Assembly (NCBI RefSeq): GCF_004217555.1
Contig: NZ_SHKW01000001.1
Span: 5,084,001 to 5,148,000, forward strand
Source: Edaphobacter modestus
GTDB taxonomy: Bacteria > Acidobacteriota > Terriglobia > Terriglobales > Acidobacteriaceae
DNA length: 64,000 nt
Direction of reading: 5' to 3'
Position numbers and translations under genes: made by a program. Positions 34,690-43,918 of this stretch are shown one piece after another; within the stretch, counting starts at the first letter, position 1, and every line of letters starts with the position of its first letter. A model generated the notes under the pieces. It did no database searches and had not been told where the DNA came from. It saw nothing but the letters and a program-made list of their open reading frames with translations.

Positions 34690-35700
34690 CTAGCCGAGGG
34701 CTTCGAGGCTGTTAACTCCGAACTTGTAGTACCAGGGTGTGGCTGCCTTGAGGGCGTTATTGACGTTGGTGATGTTCTCGACGCCGGTAGTCTCCAGCCA
34801 GTCACGGAATGCCTTCGTCCCCTGCTTGGCGTAGATGGGAATACCTTCCTTCCAGGTGGCGCGGCCGCAGAGAACGCCGTTGAATTTGGTTCCGGACTCG
34901 CCCGCCAGCTCGAGGGTTTCGATGAAGACGGGGTTTGAGACGCCAGCGGAGAGATAGATGAAGGGCTTGTGCGTCATGGTTTCGGCGTCGCGGAAGTGCT
35001 GCAGGGCCTCGGCGCGGGTATAAGCCTTCTCGCCCTTGAAGGATTTTGTGCCTTCGACGAAGGCCATCTCCACGGGGACCTCGACCTTGAGCACGTCGAT
35101 GTTGTAGCGGGCCTTGCCGAACTCGGCCATGGAGCCGGAGACGATCTCAGGCTTCTTTTTGGCGTAAGCGATGGATTTTTCGTCGCCGCCCTCGGCGTCG
35201 TAGCCGACAAACTCGAGGAAGAAGGGGATGTCGTGGGCGAGGCACTCGTCGCCGATGCGCTCGATCCAGGCGTGCTTGAGGTCGTTGACGGCGGTCGTCG
35301 CAAAGGGGGTGTAGTAGAGAAGGATCTTGATGCAGTCGGCTCCTGCTTCCTTCAGGCGGCGTACGCTCCAGACATCGAGCAGATCGGGAAGACGGCCGGG
35401 AGTTGCGGCGTCGTAGCCGGTCTTCTCGTAGGCCAGAAGCAAGCCCTTGCCGTTGCGGACCTTGGAGGCGGGGAGGCCGTACTCCGGGTCGAGCAGGATG
35501 GCAGAGGCGTGACGGGTGAGGACCTCGGTGACCTGGAGCTTGAACTCCTCGAGATCCTGGGCGTTGGCGGCGGCCCCCCGCTCTTTCGCGAGAGATTTCT
35601 GGAGCGAGCCGCGCTGGTCCATGGCGGCGGCGGCGATGACGCCGCGAGGGTCGGATACAGATTTAAGTCCGGCGAGTTTCCCTGGGGTCAGCTTCGACAT
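34690..35700 (-). CDS. lacD: Tagatose-1,6-bisphosphate aldolase (LacD-like, class I)
   Basis: 336 residues, usual LacD length (about 325). It cleaves ketohexose bisphosphate to triose phosphates through a lysine Schiff base. Features: AAAAMDQRGSLQKSL near the N-terminus, ILLDPEYGLPA, IKILLYYTPF, and VLKVEVPVE carrying the Schiff-base lysine. LacD enzymes accept both tagatose and fructose 1,6-bisphosphate, so it could be the glycolytic aldolase in this organism. No tagatose kinase or galactose genes surround it. AGGAGA lies 10 nt before the ATG. Confidence 0.88.
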   Translation of the reverse strand: MSKLTPGKLAGLKSVSDPRGVIAAAAMDQRGSLQKSLAKERGAAANAQDLEEFKLQVTEVLTRHASAILLDPEYGLPASKVRNGKGLLLAYEKTGYDAATPGRLPDLLDVWSVRRLKEAGADCIKILLYYTPFATTAVNDLKHAWIERIGDECLAHDIPFFLEFVGYDAEGGDEKSIAYAKKKPEIVSGSMAEFGKARYNIDVLKVEVPVEMAFVEGTKSFKGEKAYTRAEALQHFRDAETMTHKPFIYLSAGVSNPVFIETLELAGESGTKFNGVLCGRATWKEGIPIYAKQGTKAFRDWLETTGVENITNVNNALKAATPWYYKFGVNSLEALG

Positions 35701-36203
35701 TGCTCGTATTCTCCTGAGGTTAGGTGTCTTAGAGGGCCATTTTACACAGCGCGGAAGAGAGTTGGCTGAGAGCCGTTGTCTGACTGTACCCCCTCCGGAT
35801 ACATTTTGCGCAAAGTCTTCAAAAAATTAGGTTTAGGTCGGTACTTCCTGGGATGGTTGCGATGCAACGCGGGGGCCGGATGGTTTCTGCTTCTGTATTT
35901 ATTTTACCGACCGGGATGAAACTGATCGGCACTTCTAAGATGCTTATTCCCGGCGGGTTGATGCCTATGGAGGGTTGACCAGCTTCTGAGAGAGTCCCCT
36001 GATGGAAGAGAATTCGCCAATCCCGATGTATCTGCCGTCAGAGTGCGGAACGACGGGTGATTCGTACGCCCGTGGAACGCTGCTGCTCGAGCAGGAAGCG
36101 AGCTGGGCGAGACTGTCGGCTTCGGTCTCGGGAACCATAGGTGGGATGATACTTGTGGACGCAGATTGGGTGCATGATGGTTGGGATGAGGATGATGCGT
36201 ATG
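35701..36203. other. 503-nt gap without a convincing gene
   Basis: Contains one dispersed-repeat region (about 35785-35850, with GTACCCCCTCCGG and the 25-nt unit) and otherwise only short reading frames without family character. The frame 36002-36214 overlaps the next gene and does not look coding. Confidence 0.6.
35812..35836. repeat. Isolated copy of the 25-nt AT-rich repeat
   Basis: AAAGTCTTCAAAAAATTAGG continuing TTTAG: same length and pattern as the three units at 19864-19960. It also follows a GTACCCCC motif, so the two places carry the same larger dispersed element. Confidence 0.6.
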
Positions 36204-36944
36204 AACAGGTTTAGAGATCTGGCAACGGTGATGCTTGTCATGGCTACGGTACTGGAGAATGGAGTCGCGCAAAGCGCAGCTTTGAACGCGCCATCGCAGA
36301 GTGCAGCGAGCGCATCCGCACCGACTGGGGGACGGAGCAGCGGGCTGGTGGTGCGAGGTTACGATGGACAAGCCCCACTGACCTATCGCGACGGGCAGGC
36401 GTATGTGGAGGTGGAAGGACTGGCGCGAGTGATTGGAGCGAGCATCGCCTTCCAGGGAACTCGTATGGTCTTGACGCTGTCGACGCCGACGGCGCCCGCA
36501 TCCGCTGCTGCGCCGGTGGCGCCTGCACCTCAGCCGAAGGAAGAGAGGGGATTCTCCCGGGAGTTTCTGCGAGCGGGAGTAGAACAGATGACCGTGGTTC
36601 GCGAGTGGCGCAGCGCCATTGAGAACGCGATTCGCACGAACAACCCTGTGGATCAGAGCTGGGTTTCAGGATATCGGAGCAACGCGCAGAGCAGGATGGG
36701 CATGGCGACTGCGTCGGCAACGACGGATGCAGACCGCCAGGCGCTCCCTCTCTTGCAAAGTGCGATGGCGATGATGCAACAGCTCAGCGATCGGTTTCTG
36801 GCGCTACGTACAACGGCTTCGTACGTCTCCCCGGACACGTTGGATAACGATCCACTGGACCAGAAGATTCTGGCCTGTGCGCAGGGAATGGCGGCGATTG
36901 CAATTCCGGGCGGGCAGTTTCAGGACGTCGATGCCTGTCATTGA
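36204..36944 (+). CDS. Exported protein with stalk-like domain, function unknown
   Basis: 246 residues. Signal peptide at the N-terminus (FRDLATVMLVMATVLENGVA). The region GQAPLTYRDGQAYVEVEGLA followed by GASIAFQGTRMVLTL resembles the 'copper amine oxidase N-terminal'/stalk fold found in many secreted proteins. An Ala/Pro linker (about residues 95-115) leads to a helical domain containing REWRSAIENAIRTNNP. ATG 36204 is chosen because TGAGGA lies 8 nt upstream; ATG 36189 is also in frame. No neighbour suggests a role. Confidence 0.75.
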   Translation, partial: NRFRDLATVMLVMATVLENGVAQSAALNAPSQSAASASAPTGGRSSGLVVRGYDGQAPLTYRDGQAYVEVEGLARVIGASIAFQGTRMVLTLSTPTAPASAAAPVAPAPQPKEERGFSREFLRAGVEQMTVVREWRSAIENAIRTNNPVDQSWVSGYRSNAQSRMGMATASATTDADRQALPLLQSAMAMMQQLSDRFLALRTTASYVSPDTLDNDPLDQKILACAQGMAAIAIPGGQFQDVDACH

Positions 36945-37065
36945 CAGGGCTTTGCGGAAGTCGGAGACAAGCAGAGGAACGGCCGGTCTGACACAATCAG
37001 ACAGTGGATCTAATTTCGCTCTGATTCACATTCCTACCAGCTGAGCAGGACGGTCGATGAGGATG

Positions 37066-37098
37066 TTTTCAGGTAAGGTGTTTGCCTCACCTGAATTT
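37066..37098. terminator. Weak bidirectional hairpin between convergent genes
   Basis: TTCAGGTaAGG (37068-37078) pairs with CCTcACCTGAA (37085-37095) with one mismatch; short T-runs flank both sides. It lies between the exported protein gene and the glycosyltransferase-like gene, which converge. Confidence 0.4.
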
Positions 37099-37152
37099 GC
37101 GCTCGAAAACAAATCTTCGCGTTGTCCAAAAATTTTACCTCGAAAGAGCGCG

Positions 37153-38805
37153 CTAACCTGCAGGCCTGGCTTCAGGAGTGAGTCTGTCGTGTTCTTCTTC
37201 CAGGGCCACAGCCTTGTCTGGGGTAACGCCGTGATGATTGCGTAAAGCTTGAGTTATTTCTGGGTAGAGAGGCGAATCTTTGCGGACTAGCCAACACTCG
37301 CGATCGCCCTCGCCATATTGCCAGTGCTTTCGCTGTCTGTAAAACTCCGATCCGAACGATGTAAGCCAGAGCTCATAATGGTTCGCGTGCGCACCAATGG
37401 TGAGGTTACGAGTCAAATGTGGCCAAGAGCGCTCGGCATAGTTGGACGACGACCACGAGGGCAACACGAGACAACTTTCCGGTCGGTCGGGATGAAAGGC
37501 GACCAGGTCCGGTCTGATCCGTCCAACATCTGAGCTTTGCAGGGGCCGGTGGGCGAACTCGGGTGTATTGAGCCCCCACGCGTCGTAGGTGGTCCAGTTT
37601 GAGAAATATGGGATGAAACCAGCCTCAGAAGTGAGAATTGTTCCATGCCGGGTAGCGTGGCTTAACTCTTCCGCGATGCTCTTAACTTCTCCGAACTGCT
37701 CATCCCGAAAGGTCCTTACCTCTCTGGACAATGGCAACATAAGAAGCACTGACCAAGCCAAGCATCCGACCCTGAAAACAAGTACTTTGTGTTCTCCAAG
37801 CGCCGCCCAATTCGCAGCGATGATTATCGCCGTTGCCAGTGGCAAGTAGAAAAAGAACCGGGCCGCGACATTTTGATCCAGTCTCATTGCCCAATAGAAA
37901 AAGGTTGGAACGGCGACGAGCGGAACTATAAGCCAAAGATGCCGCGCTTCGGCACGAAGGATGATTGGCGCGAGCATGACTATAGCGAACAAGAGGTAGA
38001 TCAAGCTCTGGTGCAGGGAATGAGGGACGAATAGCCCTAGAACCCGATGGGTGTCAGCCTTGACCAGAAATGGAAGAGGAAATAGTTCCCCGAAATATAT
38101 CCACCGCCACGAAAAGTAGATAATCCCCGGAGCCGCAAACAATGCCCCTATCGTAGCGGCATTCTTCCATCGCAGCGGTCCACGAACAATGAGGTAGGCG
38201 AGCAACGGGATCGTGAATACCACAGCATCCGGGCGGAAGAGGCAGAATACGAAAGCAGCCAACGACGCTCGCTCTAGCTGGCCTCTCATCACAAAAAGCA
38301 CGAAAGTCGAGAGCAGAACGGCGTCTGGCAACACCGCGAAGCCAGAGGCTGCAGCAAGAATCTGAGGCATCAAGGCAATCGATCCCACGATCGCCAGCAG
38401 CCGCAAAAGCGAGACTTGCACCTCAGCGATCTTCAACAGGATTACGGCCAGCAAGATCAGGGACAAAACATTCATGCCCGCAGAGAACCATAAGGGTGGG
38501 ATATGAAGGCGAATGCCTGCAGCGACCAATAACATCCAACCAAAATCCGTCGCGCCCTCAACATGTGGTCCATTGGCCAGGAACGTGATTGATCCATGCT
38601 CCGCGAGGTTTCTGCTGTATTGAAACAAGATGATTGCGTCTTCTGCTGGAAGGAAGCGAGACGGCACAAATGCGAGTGCAACTAAGGCCACTTCGCCATA
38701 GATGGAAAAAAGCGTAAGAACGGTGCGATCGAAGATCTTCACGCCGCTTTCGCTGAGAGGATTGACCTTGTACTGCTCTGTTGTGGAAGCCACCTCGATA
38801 GGCAC
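37153..38805 (-). CDS. GT-C-type membrane glycosyltransferase-like protein
   Basis: 550 residues with about ten membrane helices followed by a soluble periplasmic-type domain from about residue 350. The first loop reads LPAEDAIILFQYSRNLAEHG and then VEGATDFGWMLLV; an acidic D/E-D pair in this loop and a following 'VEGxT' are typical of GT-C enzymes such as mycobacterial AftB and ArnT-like proteins, which transfer lipid-linked sugars outside the membrane. Base composition is visibly lower in GC than its neighbours, so transfer from elsewhere is possible. It stands alone, in a convergent arrangement on its 3' side. Confidence 0.72.
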   Translation of the reverse strand: MPIEVASTTEQYKVNPLSESGVKIFDRTVLTLFSIYGEVALVALAFVPSRFLPAEDAIILFQYSRNLAEHGSITFLANGPHVEGATDFGWMLLVAAGIRLHIPPLWFSAGMNVLSLILLAVILLKIAEVQVSLLRLLAIVGSIALMPQILAAASGFAVLPDAVLLSTFVLFVMRGQLERASLAAFVFCLFRPDAVVFTIPLLAYLIVRGPLRWKNAATIGALFAAPGIIYFSWRWIYFGELFPLPFLVKADTHRVLGLFVPHSLHQSLIYLLFAIVMLAPIILRAEARHLWLIVPLVAVPTFFYWAMRLDQNVAARFFFYLPLATAIIIAANWAALGEHKVLVFRVGCLAWSVLLMLPLSREVRTFRDEQFGEVKSIAEELSHATRHGTILTSEAGFIPYFSNWTTYDAWGLNTPEFAHRPLQSSDVGRIRPDLVAFHPDRPESCLVLPSWSSSNYAERSWPHLTRNLTIGAHANHYELWLTSFGSEFYRQRKHWQYGEGDRECWLVRKDSPLYPEITQALRNHHGVTPDKAVALEEEHDRLTPEARPAG

Positions 38806-39106
38806 TTATGTATTTCCCCTTCTGATTCGGTTGCTCCTTTTTGCTCGCTGGTAGCCAATGGCCAAGGGTAAGACTACCTAGGGTTGATGAATAATTCAAA
38901 GGCAGGCCATAGCATCACAGTCAACAAAGATGCTTTTCTTGTTTAGGTATCCGCGTGCATATCCAACGCACCAAATACAACGATCATTGGAATGTTCGTA
39001 TCTCGAAACCGATTGAAACACCTCGACACATGGAGGCAGCATCGATCGTGTCGGTATCGCGATACCTTTTGGAAGTCATCTTTGAGCGCGGCTGCTGACG
39101 CCAGAA
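38806..39106. other. 301-nt AT-richer intergenic stretch
   Basis: No gene seen. It includes a 14-bp perfect palindrome GGTATCGCGATACC at 39053-39066. Like the adjacent glycosyltransferase-like gene it is less GC-rich than the rest of the window. Confidence 0.5.
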
Positions 39107-39730
39107 TCAACTTGTGATTCGGTTGCGTTCGCGGAGGAGCAAGAGGCCGACCATCCAGCCAAACGAGCTCATGAAGCCGATGTAGGCGAGGACGAGGGCG
39201 AGTTTGGTGAGACTGGTCCGGGTATCTCCGAAGTAGCCGTTGATGACGGCCTCGTTGAAGCCGAGGCGTTGAGCGATGCAGGCCTCGCGGGAGAGTCCTT
39301 CGCAGGGCGGAGTATGGGGTGAGCCGAGCCCAACAGCGAAGGAGACGGTCTGGTTCGCGGCGGGGACTTCGATGTGAGCGACCGCGAGCATCTGGAGTGC
39401 GAGGAAGACGATGAGGGTGACGACGGCCAGGGCCGCGGCGATTCGAAACTCGATGGGACCGGCAGGGTCACGCTTTCTCCACTGAACGAGGACGGCGATG
39501 ATTCCCATGGAGGCGATAGAGATGGGAATGGCAGTGCTCTGGACGGAATGTGGAATGAGGGAGAGCAGCGGTGTGAAGAGTGGGACGCCGACGAGGCCGA
39601 GATAAGGCGCGAGGCCGACGGAGACGCTGATGGAAAAACCAAGGAGATAGCGAACCCAGGAAGAGGCAAGGCGTGGAAGCTTCGCCTCGGGCGTGCCGGA
39701 ATTGGGATGACCTTGTGTGTTTTCGGTCAT
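39107..39730 (-). CDS. Four-helix membrane protein, unknown
   Basis: 207 residues. Hydrophobic helices: YLLGFSISVSVGLAPYLGLV, AIPISIASMGIIAVLVQW, AALAVVTLIVFLALQMLAVA and LALVLAYIGFMSSFGWMVGL. Between helices 3 and 4 is an extracytoplasmic-type loop with two cysteines (PPCEGLSREACIAQ), possibly a disulfide. The longer upstream frame overlaps the preceding gene and is rejected; ATG 39730 lies 4 nt after that gene's stop. No family recognised; co-transcribed with the secreted protein upstream. Confidence 0.7.
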   Translation of the reverse strand: MTENTQGHPNSGTPEAKLPRLASSWVRYLLGFSISVSVGLAPYLGLVGVPLFTPLLSLIPHSVQSTAIPISIASMGIIAVLVQWRKRDPAGPIEFRIAAALAVVTLIVFLALQMLAVAHIEVPAANQTVSFAVGLGSPHTPPCEGLSREACIAQRLGFNEAVINGYFGDTRTSLTKLALVLAYIGFMSSFGWMVGLLLLRERNRITS

Positions 39731-39734
39731 GGGA

Positions 39735-40382
39735 TCAGTGTTCAGCGAGAAGGTTGCAGGGTAGCGAGGAGCCGGAGCTGCCCTGATGGACGAAGGTGCA
39801 GTGTAGGGCGTTGCCTTTTTCGCGGACGAGATCGATGGTGCCGGTGATGGTCTTTTGGCCATCGCGAGTGACCGTGTAGTTATAGACTCCTCGCCACAGG
39901 TTGGTGATGGTTCCTCGCGAAGCACGGGAGAGTTTGTCGCCCGCGACAGGGGTGATCTCAAAGAGAGCGCCGGTGGGATTGCTGTCGAGGATGAGATCGA
40001 GGCGATAGGCGCTGACGTTCTTGAGGGAGTTGAGGAGATTGTTGGCGTTGGTGAGATAGGGGCCGCAGATCTTCATGTCGACTTTTTTATTCGCCGGAAC
40101 TCCTTTTAGGGAGGCAGGAAAGTTTTGCAGGACATAGGCTCGGAGAGGTGCGGCCTCTTTTGGGAGGTCGTCGAGGAGTTGCTGGCGGGTTACGGCGAGA
40201 ACGCTGTTGAGGTCGCCTGCGGGGTAGCTCCATTTGGGATTGGAGAAGCGGCGGGTGCTCGCCTGGAAGTCGGCGGCGGTCTGGGAGATATTGGACGCGA
40301 TCTGGGCGTCGTCGGCCAAGGGCTGCTGCGAGTTGAGGGGCCCGAGAGACAGAAGAAGGAGAGCTGTTGCGTAACGTTTCAC
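39735..40382 (-). CDS. Exported hypothetical protein
   Basis: 215 residues. Signal peptide MKRYATALLLLSLGPLNS; then a helical region (QIASNISQTAADFQASTRRF), a middle with VPANKKVDMKICGPYLTN and a beta-rich C-terminal half (GVYNYTVTRDGQKTITGTID) with two cysteines near the end. The last residues CNLLAEH are close to the next gene's start. I do not recognise the family; a periplasmic role with the membrane protein encoded next is likely from the 4-nt spacing. Confidence 0.72.
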   Translation of the reverse strand: MKRYATALLLLSLGPLNSQQPLADDAQIASNISQTAADFQASTRRFSNPKWSYPAGDLNSVLAVTRQQLLDDLPKEAAPLRAYVLQNFPASLKGVPANKKVDMKICGPYLTNANNLLNSLKNVSAYRLDLILDSNPTGALFEITPVAGDKLSRASRGTITNLWRGVYNYTVTRDGQKTITGTIDLVREKGNALHCTFVHQGSSGSSLPCNLLAEH

Positions 40383-40466
40383 GCCTGAACCCCTTGCCCG
40401 ATGATTTGATGGTGATGGTACGCAGGAGGAGATACCCGGCGCAAGCGGAGCGGGGAGGAGGGAATC

Positions 40467-41231
40467 TTAGTCGATGCGGCGGAGGGTGCGGCTCCATCGT
40501 GTTTCGTCGAAGAAGTGCAGCATGGTATGCAGAGTCGATTCAGCCCTCTCCGTAAGGGAGGTTTTGTAGATGTCATCGTCCAGCATTTCGAACGACCAGT
40601 AGACGAAGAGTGGACGGCCGATGAGATTGCTGCGTGGAACGAGACCCCAGTAACGGCTGTCGAAGCTGTTGGTGCGGTTGTCGCCCATCATGAAGTACTC
40701 GCCGGGAGGAACGACGAGGTCTTCGCCCTGGATGTGAGTGGGAAGATCGACGGACCAGGTGGCGAGGACGCCGCGTCCCTGGCTTGCCGGGAGGGCGGGG
40801 AAGTCATCGTTGTATGGGTCGTAGTTGGTCGCGGTGGGCATGGCGGCGTAAGGCTCTTGCAGAGCGATGCCGTTGCGGTAAACAACGCCGTGACGGAGAT
40901 GGATATGATCGCCTGGGAGTCCGATGACTCGTTTGACGAGGATGTCATGGTCGCCCTGAGCGTTGGGAGCGGGACGGAAGAAGACGACGGGTTCGTCGTG
41001 CCGGAGCTCGTGATAGTGAACGAAAGGCACCAAAGAAGAGGAAGGCGCAAGGGTGACGCGCTCAACGACAACATGATCGCCTACCAGCAGGGTGCTGGCC
41101 ATGGAAGCGGAGGGGATCACGAAGTTCTGGAAGAGAAAGCCCATGACGAAGATTCCGACGGCGAGGGTGGAACAGAGAGAGGCCAGTTCCTGAAAGCTCG
41201 TGCCGTGCTTGTCGCTGCTCTGCTTTGTCAT
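40467..41231 (-). CDS. lepB: Signal peptidase I
   Basis: 254 residues. One N-terminal membrane anchor (LCSTLAVGIFVMGFLFQNF) is followed by the catalytic serine motif VIPSASM (Ser43) and the catalytic lysine motif LVKRVIGLPGD (Lys100), with MGDNRTNSFDSRYWG as box E. It removes signal peptides from secreted proteins. ATG 41231 has AGGAAAA 8 nt upstream; the reading frame to 41297 runs into the rph 3' end. It follows rph by 19 nt on the same strand, so they are probably one operon. Confidence 0.93.
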   Translation of the reverse strand: MTKQSSDKHGTSFQELASLCSTLAVGIFVMGFLFQNFVIPSASMASTLLVGDHVVVERVTLAPSSSLVPFVHYHELRHDEPVVFFRPAPNAQGDHDILVKRVIGLPGDHIHLRHGVVYRNGIALQEPYAAMPTATNYDPYNDDFPALPASQGRGVLATWSVDLPTHIQGEDLVVPPGEYFMMGDNRTNSFDSRYWGLVPRSNLIGRPLFVYWSFEMLDDDIYKTSLTERAESTLHTMLHFFDETRWSRTLRRID

Positions 41232-41250
41232 GAGTGATTTTCCTGTGAGA

Positions 41251-41997
41251 TTAAAATCCGGCTGCGAGTGCGGATTGTTGAGCGGCAAAGAGCTCATGGA
41301 TGCCCTTCTCTGCGTAGTCGAGCATGGCGTTGAGCTGGGCGCGGCTGTAGGAGTCCTTCTCTGCCGTGGCCTGGGTTTCGACGAGACCGCCTGAGGCCAG
41401 CATGACGACGTTCATATCGACGGTGGCGCGAGAGTCCTCTTCGTAGCAGAGGTCGAGGAGGACGTTGCCGTCGACGATGCCGACGCTGGTGGCTGCGACC
41501 ATCTGGCGCAAGGGTGAGGTCTTGAGGGTTCCGGCGGCGACGAGCTTCTGAAGAGCGATGGCGAGGGCTACGGAGGCTCCGGTGATGGCAGCGGTGCGGG
41601 TTCCGCCGTCGGCCTGGAGGACGTCGCAGTCGAGGATGATGGTGCGCTCGCCGAGGGCCTTCATGTCGACGACAGAGCGCAGGCTTCGACCGATGAGGCG
41701 TTGAATCTCGTGGGTGCGCCCGCCGATCTTGCCTCGCTCGGCCTCGCGGGGAGAGCGGGTGAGGGTGGCGCGGGGAAGCATGCCGTACTCGGCGGTGACC
41801 CAGCCGCGGCCGGAGTTGCGGAGCCAGGTTGGAACTCCCTGCTCGACGGAGGCGTTGCAGAGGACACGGGTGTTGCCGGCCTCGATGAGCACGGAACCCT
41901 CGGCCATCGCGATGAAACCAGGGGTGATGCGTATGGGGCGGAGAGAGTCGGCGGTGCGGGCGTCGGGGCGGAAGAGTTGGGGTGGAGCAGCGGACAT
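41251..41997 (-). CDS. rph: Ribonuclease PH
   Basis: 248 residues. A phosphorolytic 3'-5' exonuclease that trims tRNA 3' ends. Signatures: VLIEAGNTRVLCNASVE, TRSPREAERGKIGGRTHEIQ with phosphate/RNA-binding Arg residues, VLQADGGTRTAAITGA and LDLCYEEDSRATVDMN. ATG 41997 is used; the frame upstream to 42228 is unconserved and reads into the intergenic region. Adjacent lepB on the 3' side. Confidence 0.94.
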   Translation of the reverse strand: MSAAPPQLFRPDARTADSLRPIRITPGFIAMAEGSVLIEAGNTRVLCNASVEQGVPTWLRNSGRGWVTAEYGMLPRATLTRSPREAERGKIGGRTHEIQRLIGRSLRSVVDMKALGERTIILDCDVLQADGGTRTAAITGASVALAIALQKLVAAGTLKTSPLRQMVAATSVGIVDGNVLLDLCYEEDSRATVDMNVVMLASGGLVETQATAEKDSYSRAQLNAMLDYAEKGIHELFAAQQSALAAGF

Positions 41998-42288
41998 TCG
42001 GAGATTATAGACGGCGAAGAGAGGGCTTCTCCCAAATTGGGAAGCTGTTTCATTTTGGAACGTGCTTGCGAACGGGGAAATAGGCAATTTGGGACTGACG
42101 CGATGGCTTGTAGCCCGAAATGGGAATGGCGCGGTGAGGTCTGATCGTGTTTGTCTGTATGCAGGCTGGCGTGGGGAGAAGTTTTCCTTCGTCTTCAAGC
42201 ACTTAGCGTGTAAGTTCCAGTTTGGCACTGCACGTGATTATAGATAGGCAACCCGTTGCACAGAGACGCGGGACAGGAGTGGAGAGCG

Positions 42289-43830
42289 ATGACCGTAGCG
42301 ATGCAGAGCAGGACGGCACGGGAAGAAGATATGGAAACTGGCTCGAAGACAGAGACCGGTGTGGCGAAGCTTGCCGTGCCTGTAAGGGACGAGACGGGGA
42401 AGATGCCGGAGCTGCATGTGCTGGTCGTCGACGATGATACTTCGGTGCGGCATGCATGCTGCTCGATCGCTGAGAAGATGGGGTTCGCCGTGGCAGGCGC
42501 CGATAGCGTGGCGCAGGCGCGGCAGATTTTGAAGCATCGCAAGATCGATGTTCTGCTGCTGGATCTGAAGCTTCCCGATGGTGGGGGGCTGACGCTGCTC
42601 GAGCAGGTGAAGATGCTCTATCCGGACACAGCCGTGGTTGTGATGACGGCATTCGCGACGGTGTCGTCCGCGGTAGAAGCGATGCGGATTGGAGCACGTG
42701 ACTACCTGACGAAGCCATTCGCGCTGGAAGAGATGACGACGGTGCTGGAACGCGCCGGTCAGCGGGTGCACTTCGACCACGAGAGCCGGTTGCTGCGCGA
42801 GAGGCTGCGGTCTCAGAAGGATACAGATGGGCTGGTGGGGCGATCCCCGGAGATGGAGAAGCTGTACCGCATTCTGTCGAAGGTGGCGTTTTCGACGCAC
42901 CCGGTGTTGATTCTGGGCGAGAGCGGAACCGGCAAAGAGGTGGTGGCGCGCTCGATTCACTTTAACGGGCCGAATGCGGACAAGCCGTTCGTTCCGGTGG
43001 ACTGCGGCTCCCTGGTTCCGAGCCTGATCGAGAGTGAGCTGTTCGGCCATGTGAAGGGGGCGTTCACCGGGGCGGATCGAGCGAAGGAGGGCCTGCTGGC
43101 GGCGGCGGGCGGCGGGACGGTTTTTCTGGATGAGATCGGCGAGCTTCCGCTGGATTTGCAGGCGAAGCTGCTGCGCGCACTGCAGGAGAAGGAGGTTCGG
43201 CCGGTGGGAGCGACCCAGGCAAAGCCAATCTCCGCGCGGGTGCTGGCGGCGACCAATCGGGATCTTACGGCGATGGTCGAACAGGGCAAGTTTCGCAAGG
43301 ATCTCTTCTTCCGGCTGAACGTGGTGAACCTGAGGATTCCGCCCCTGCGTGAGCGGAGAGGGGATATTCCGCTGCTGGCGATGCATTTTCTGGCGAGGAT
43401 GGAGAAGGAGACGGGAGTGGAGAGGACGTTGTCGGACGATTCGCTGCGGCTGATGGCGGACTACGACTGGCCGGGAAATGTTCGGGAGCTTGAGAACGCA
43501 ATCGAGCGTGCCTGTGCGTTGTCGAGCGGGCCGGTGCTGCACCTGGGCGATATGCCGACCCAGCTGCAGGACCTGAGAATGCAGCGGAAGGCGGAGGCTG
43601 TTTCCGAGCCGGTGGCGGCGGAGATAGCTGCGGTCGAAAGCGTTCGCGGCGTTCTGACAAGAGATGGCGAGATCGTCTCGATTGCGGAGATGGAGAAGCA
43701 GGCAATCCTGAATACGATTCACCAGCTCAAGGGAGACAAGCTGCTGGCGGCCAAGCTGCTGGGAATCGGAAAGACGACGCTCTATCGCAAGCTGAAAGAA
43801 TATGGGATTGCGGATGTTCCTGCGGAGTGA
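42289..43830 (+). CDS. NtrC-type sigma-54-dependent response regulator
   Basis: 513 residues. Order: unstructured N-terminal tail of about 40 residues, receiver domain (LHVLVVDDDTSVRHA, phospho-acceptor Asp in VLLLDLKLPDG, Lys in DYLTKPF), AAA+ domain (Walker A GESGTGKE, sigma-54 loop GAFTGA, Walker B GGTVFLDEIGE), and a C-terminal Fis-like HTH (LLAAKLLGIGKTTLYRKLKEY). It activates sigma-54 promoters upon phosphorylation. No histidine kinase gene is adjacent, so the partner is elsewhere. ATG 42289 lies behind a GGAGTGGAG purine run; later ATGs at 42301 and 42331 are possible. Confidence 0.92.
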   Translation: MTVAMQSRTAREEDMETGSKTETGVAKLAVPVRDETGKMPELHVLVVDDDTSVRHACCSIAEKMGFAVAGADSVAQARQILKHRKIDVLLLDLKLPDGGGLTLLEQVKMLYPDTAVVVMTAFATVSSAVEAMRIGARDYLTKPFALEEMTTVLERAGQRVHFDHESRLLRERLRSQKDTDGLVGRSPEMEKLYRILSKVAFSTHPVLILGESGTGKEVVARSIHFNGPNADKPFVPVDCGSLVPSLIESELFGHVKGAFTGADRAKEGLLAAAGGGTVFLDEIGELPLDLQAKLLRALQEKEVRPVGATQAKPISARVLAATNRDLTAMVEQGKFRKDLFFRLNVVNLRIPPLRERRGDIPLLAMHFLARMEKETGVERTLSDDSLRLMADYDWPGNVRELENAIERACALSSGPVLHLGDMPTQLQDLRMQRKAEAVSEPVAAEIAAVESVRGVLTRDGEIVSIAEMEKQAILNTIHQLKGDKLLAAKLLGIGKTTLYRKLKEYGIADVPAE

Positions 43831-43918
43831 AGGATTTAAACCTGGAACTCGCCTCCGGAGTCTTCGATGGCGCATCCTAGACCAGGAAGAAGGACCAGAG
43901 AGAAGAGAGAGGGCGCCG

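Noticed and set aside
36002..36214. 70-codon plus-strand frame
   Set aside because: Overlaps the start of the exported stalk-domain protein and shows no domain or ribosome site.
39731..39961. N-terminal extension of the four-helix membrane protein
   Set aside because: Overlaps the preceding secreted protein and is Ser/Pro-rich; ATG 39730 fits the operon spacing.
41998..42288. Sigma-54 promoter before the NtrC-type gene
   Set aside because: A TTGGCACTGCACGTGATT stretch resembles the -24 element but lacks a proper -12 GC at the right spacing.
42238..43875. 545-codon minus-strand frame
   Set aside because: Antisense to the NtrC-type regulator; Arg/His/Gln-rich shadow.
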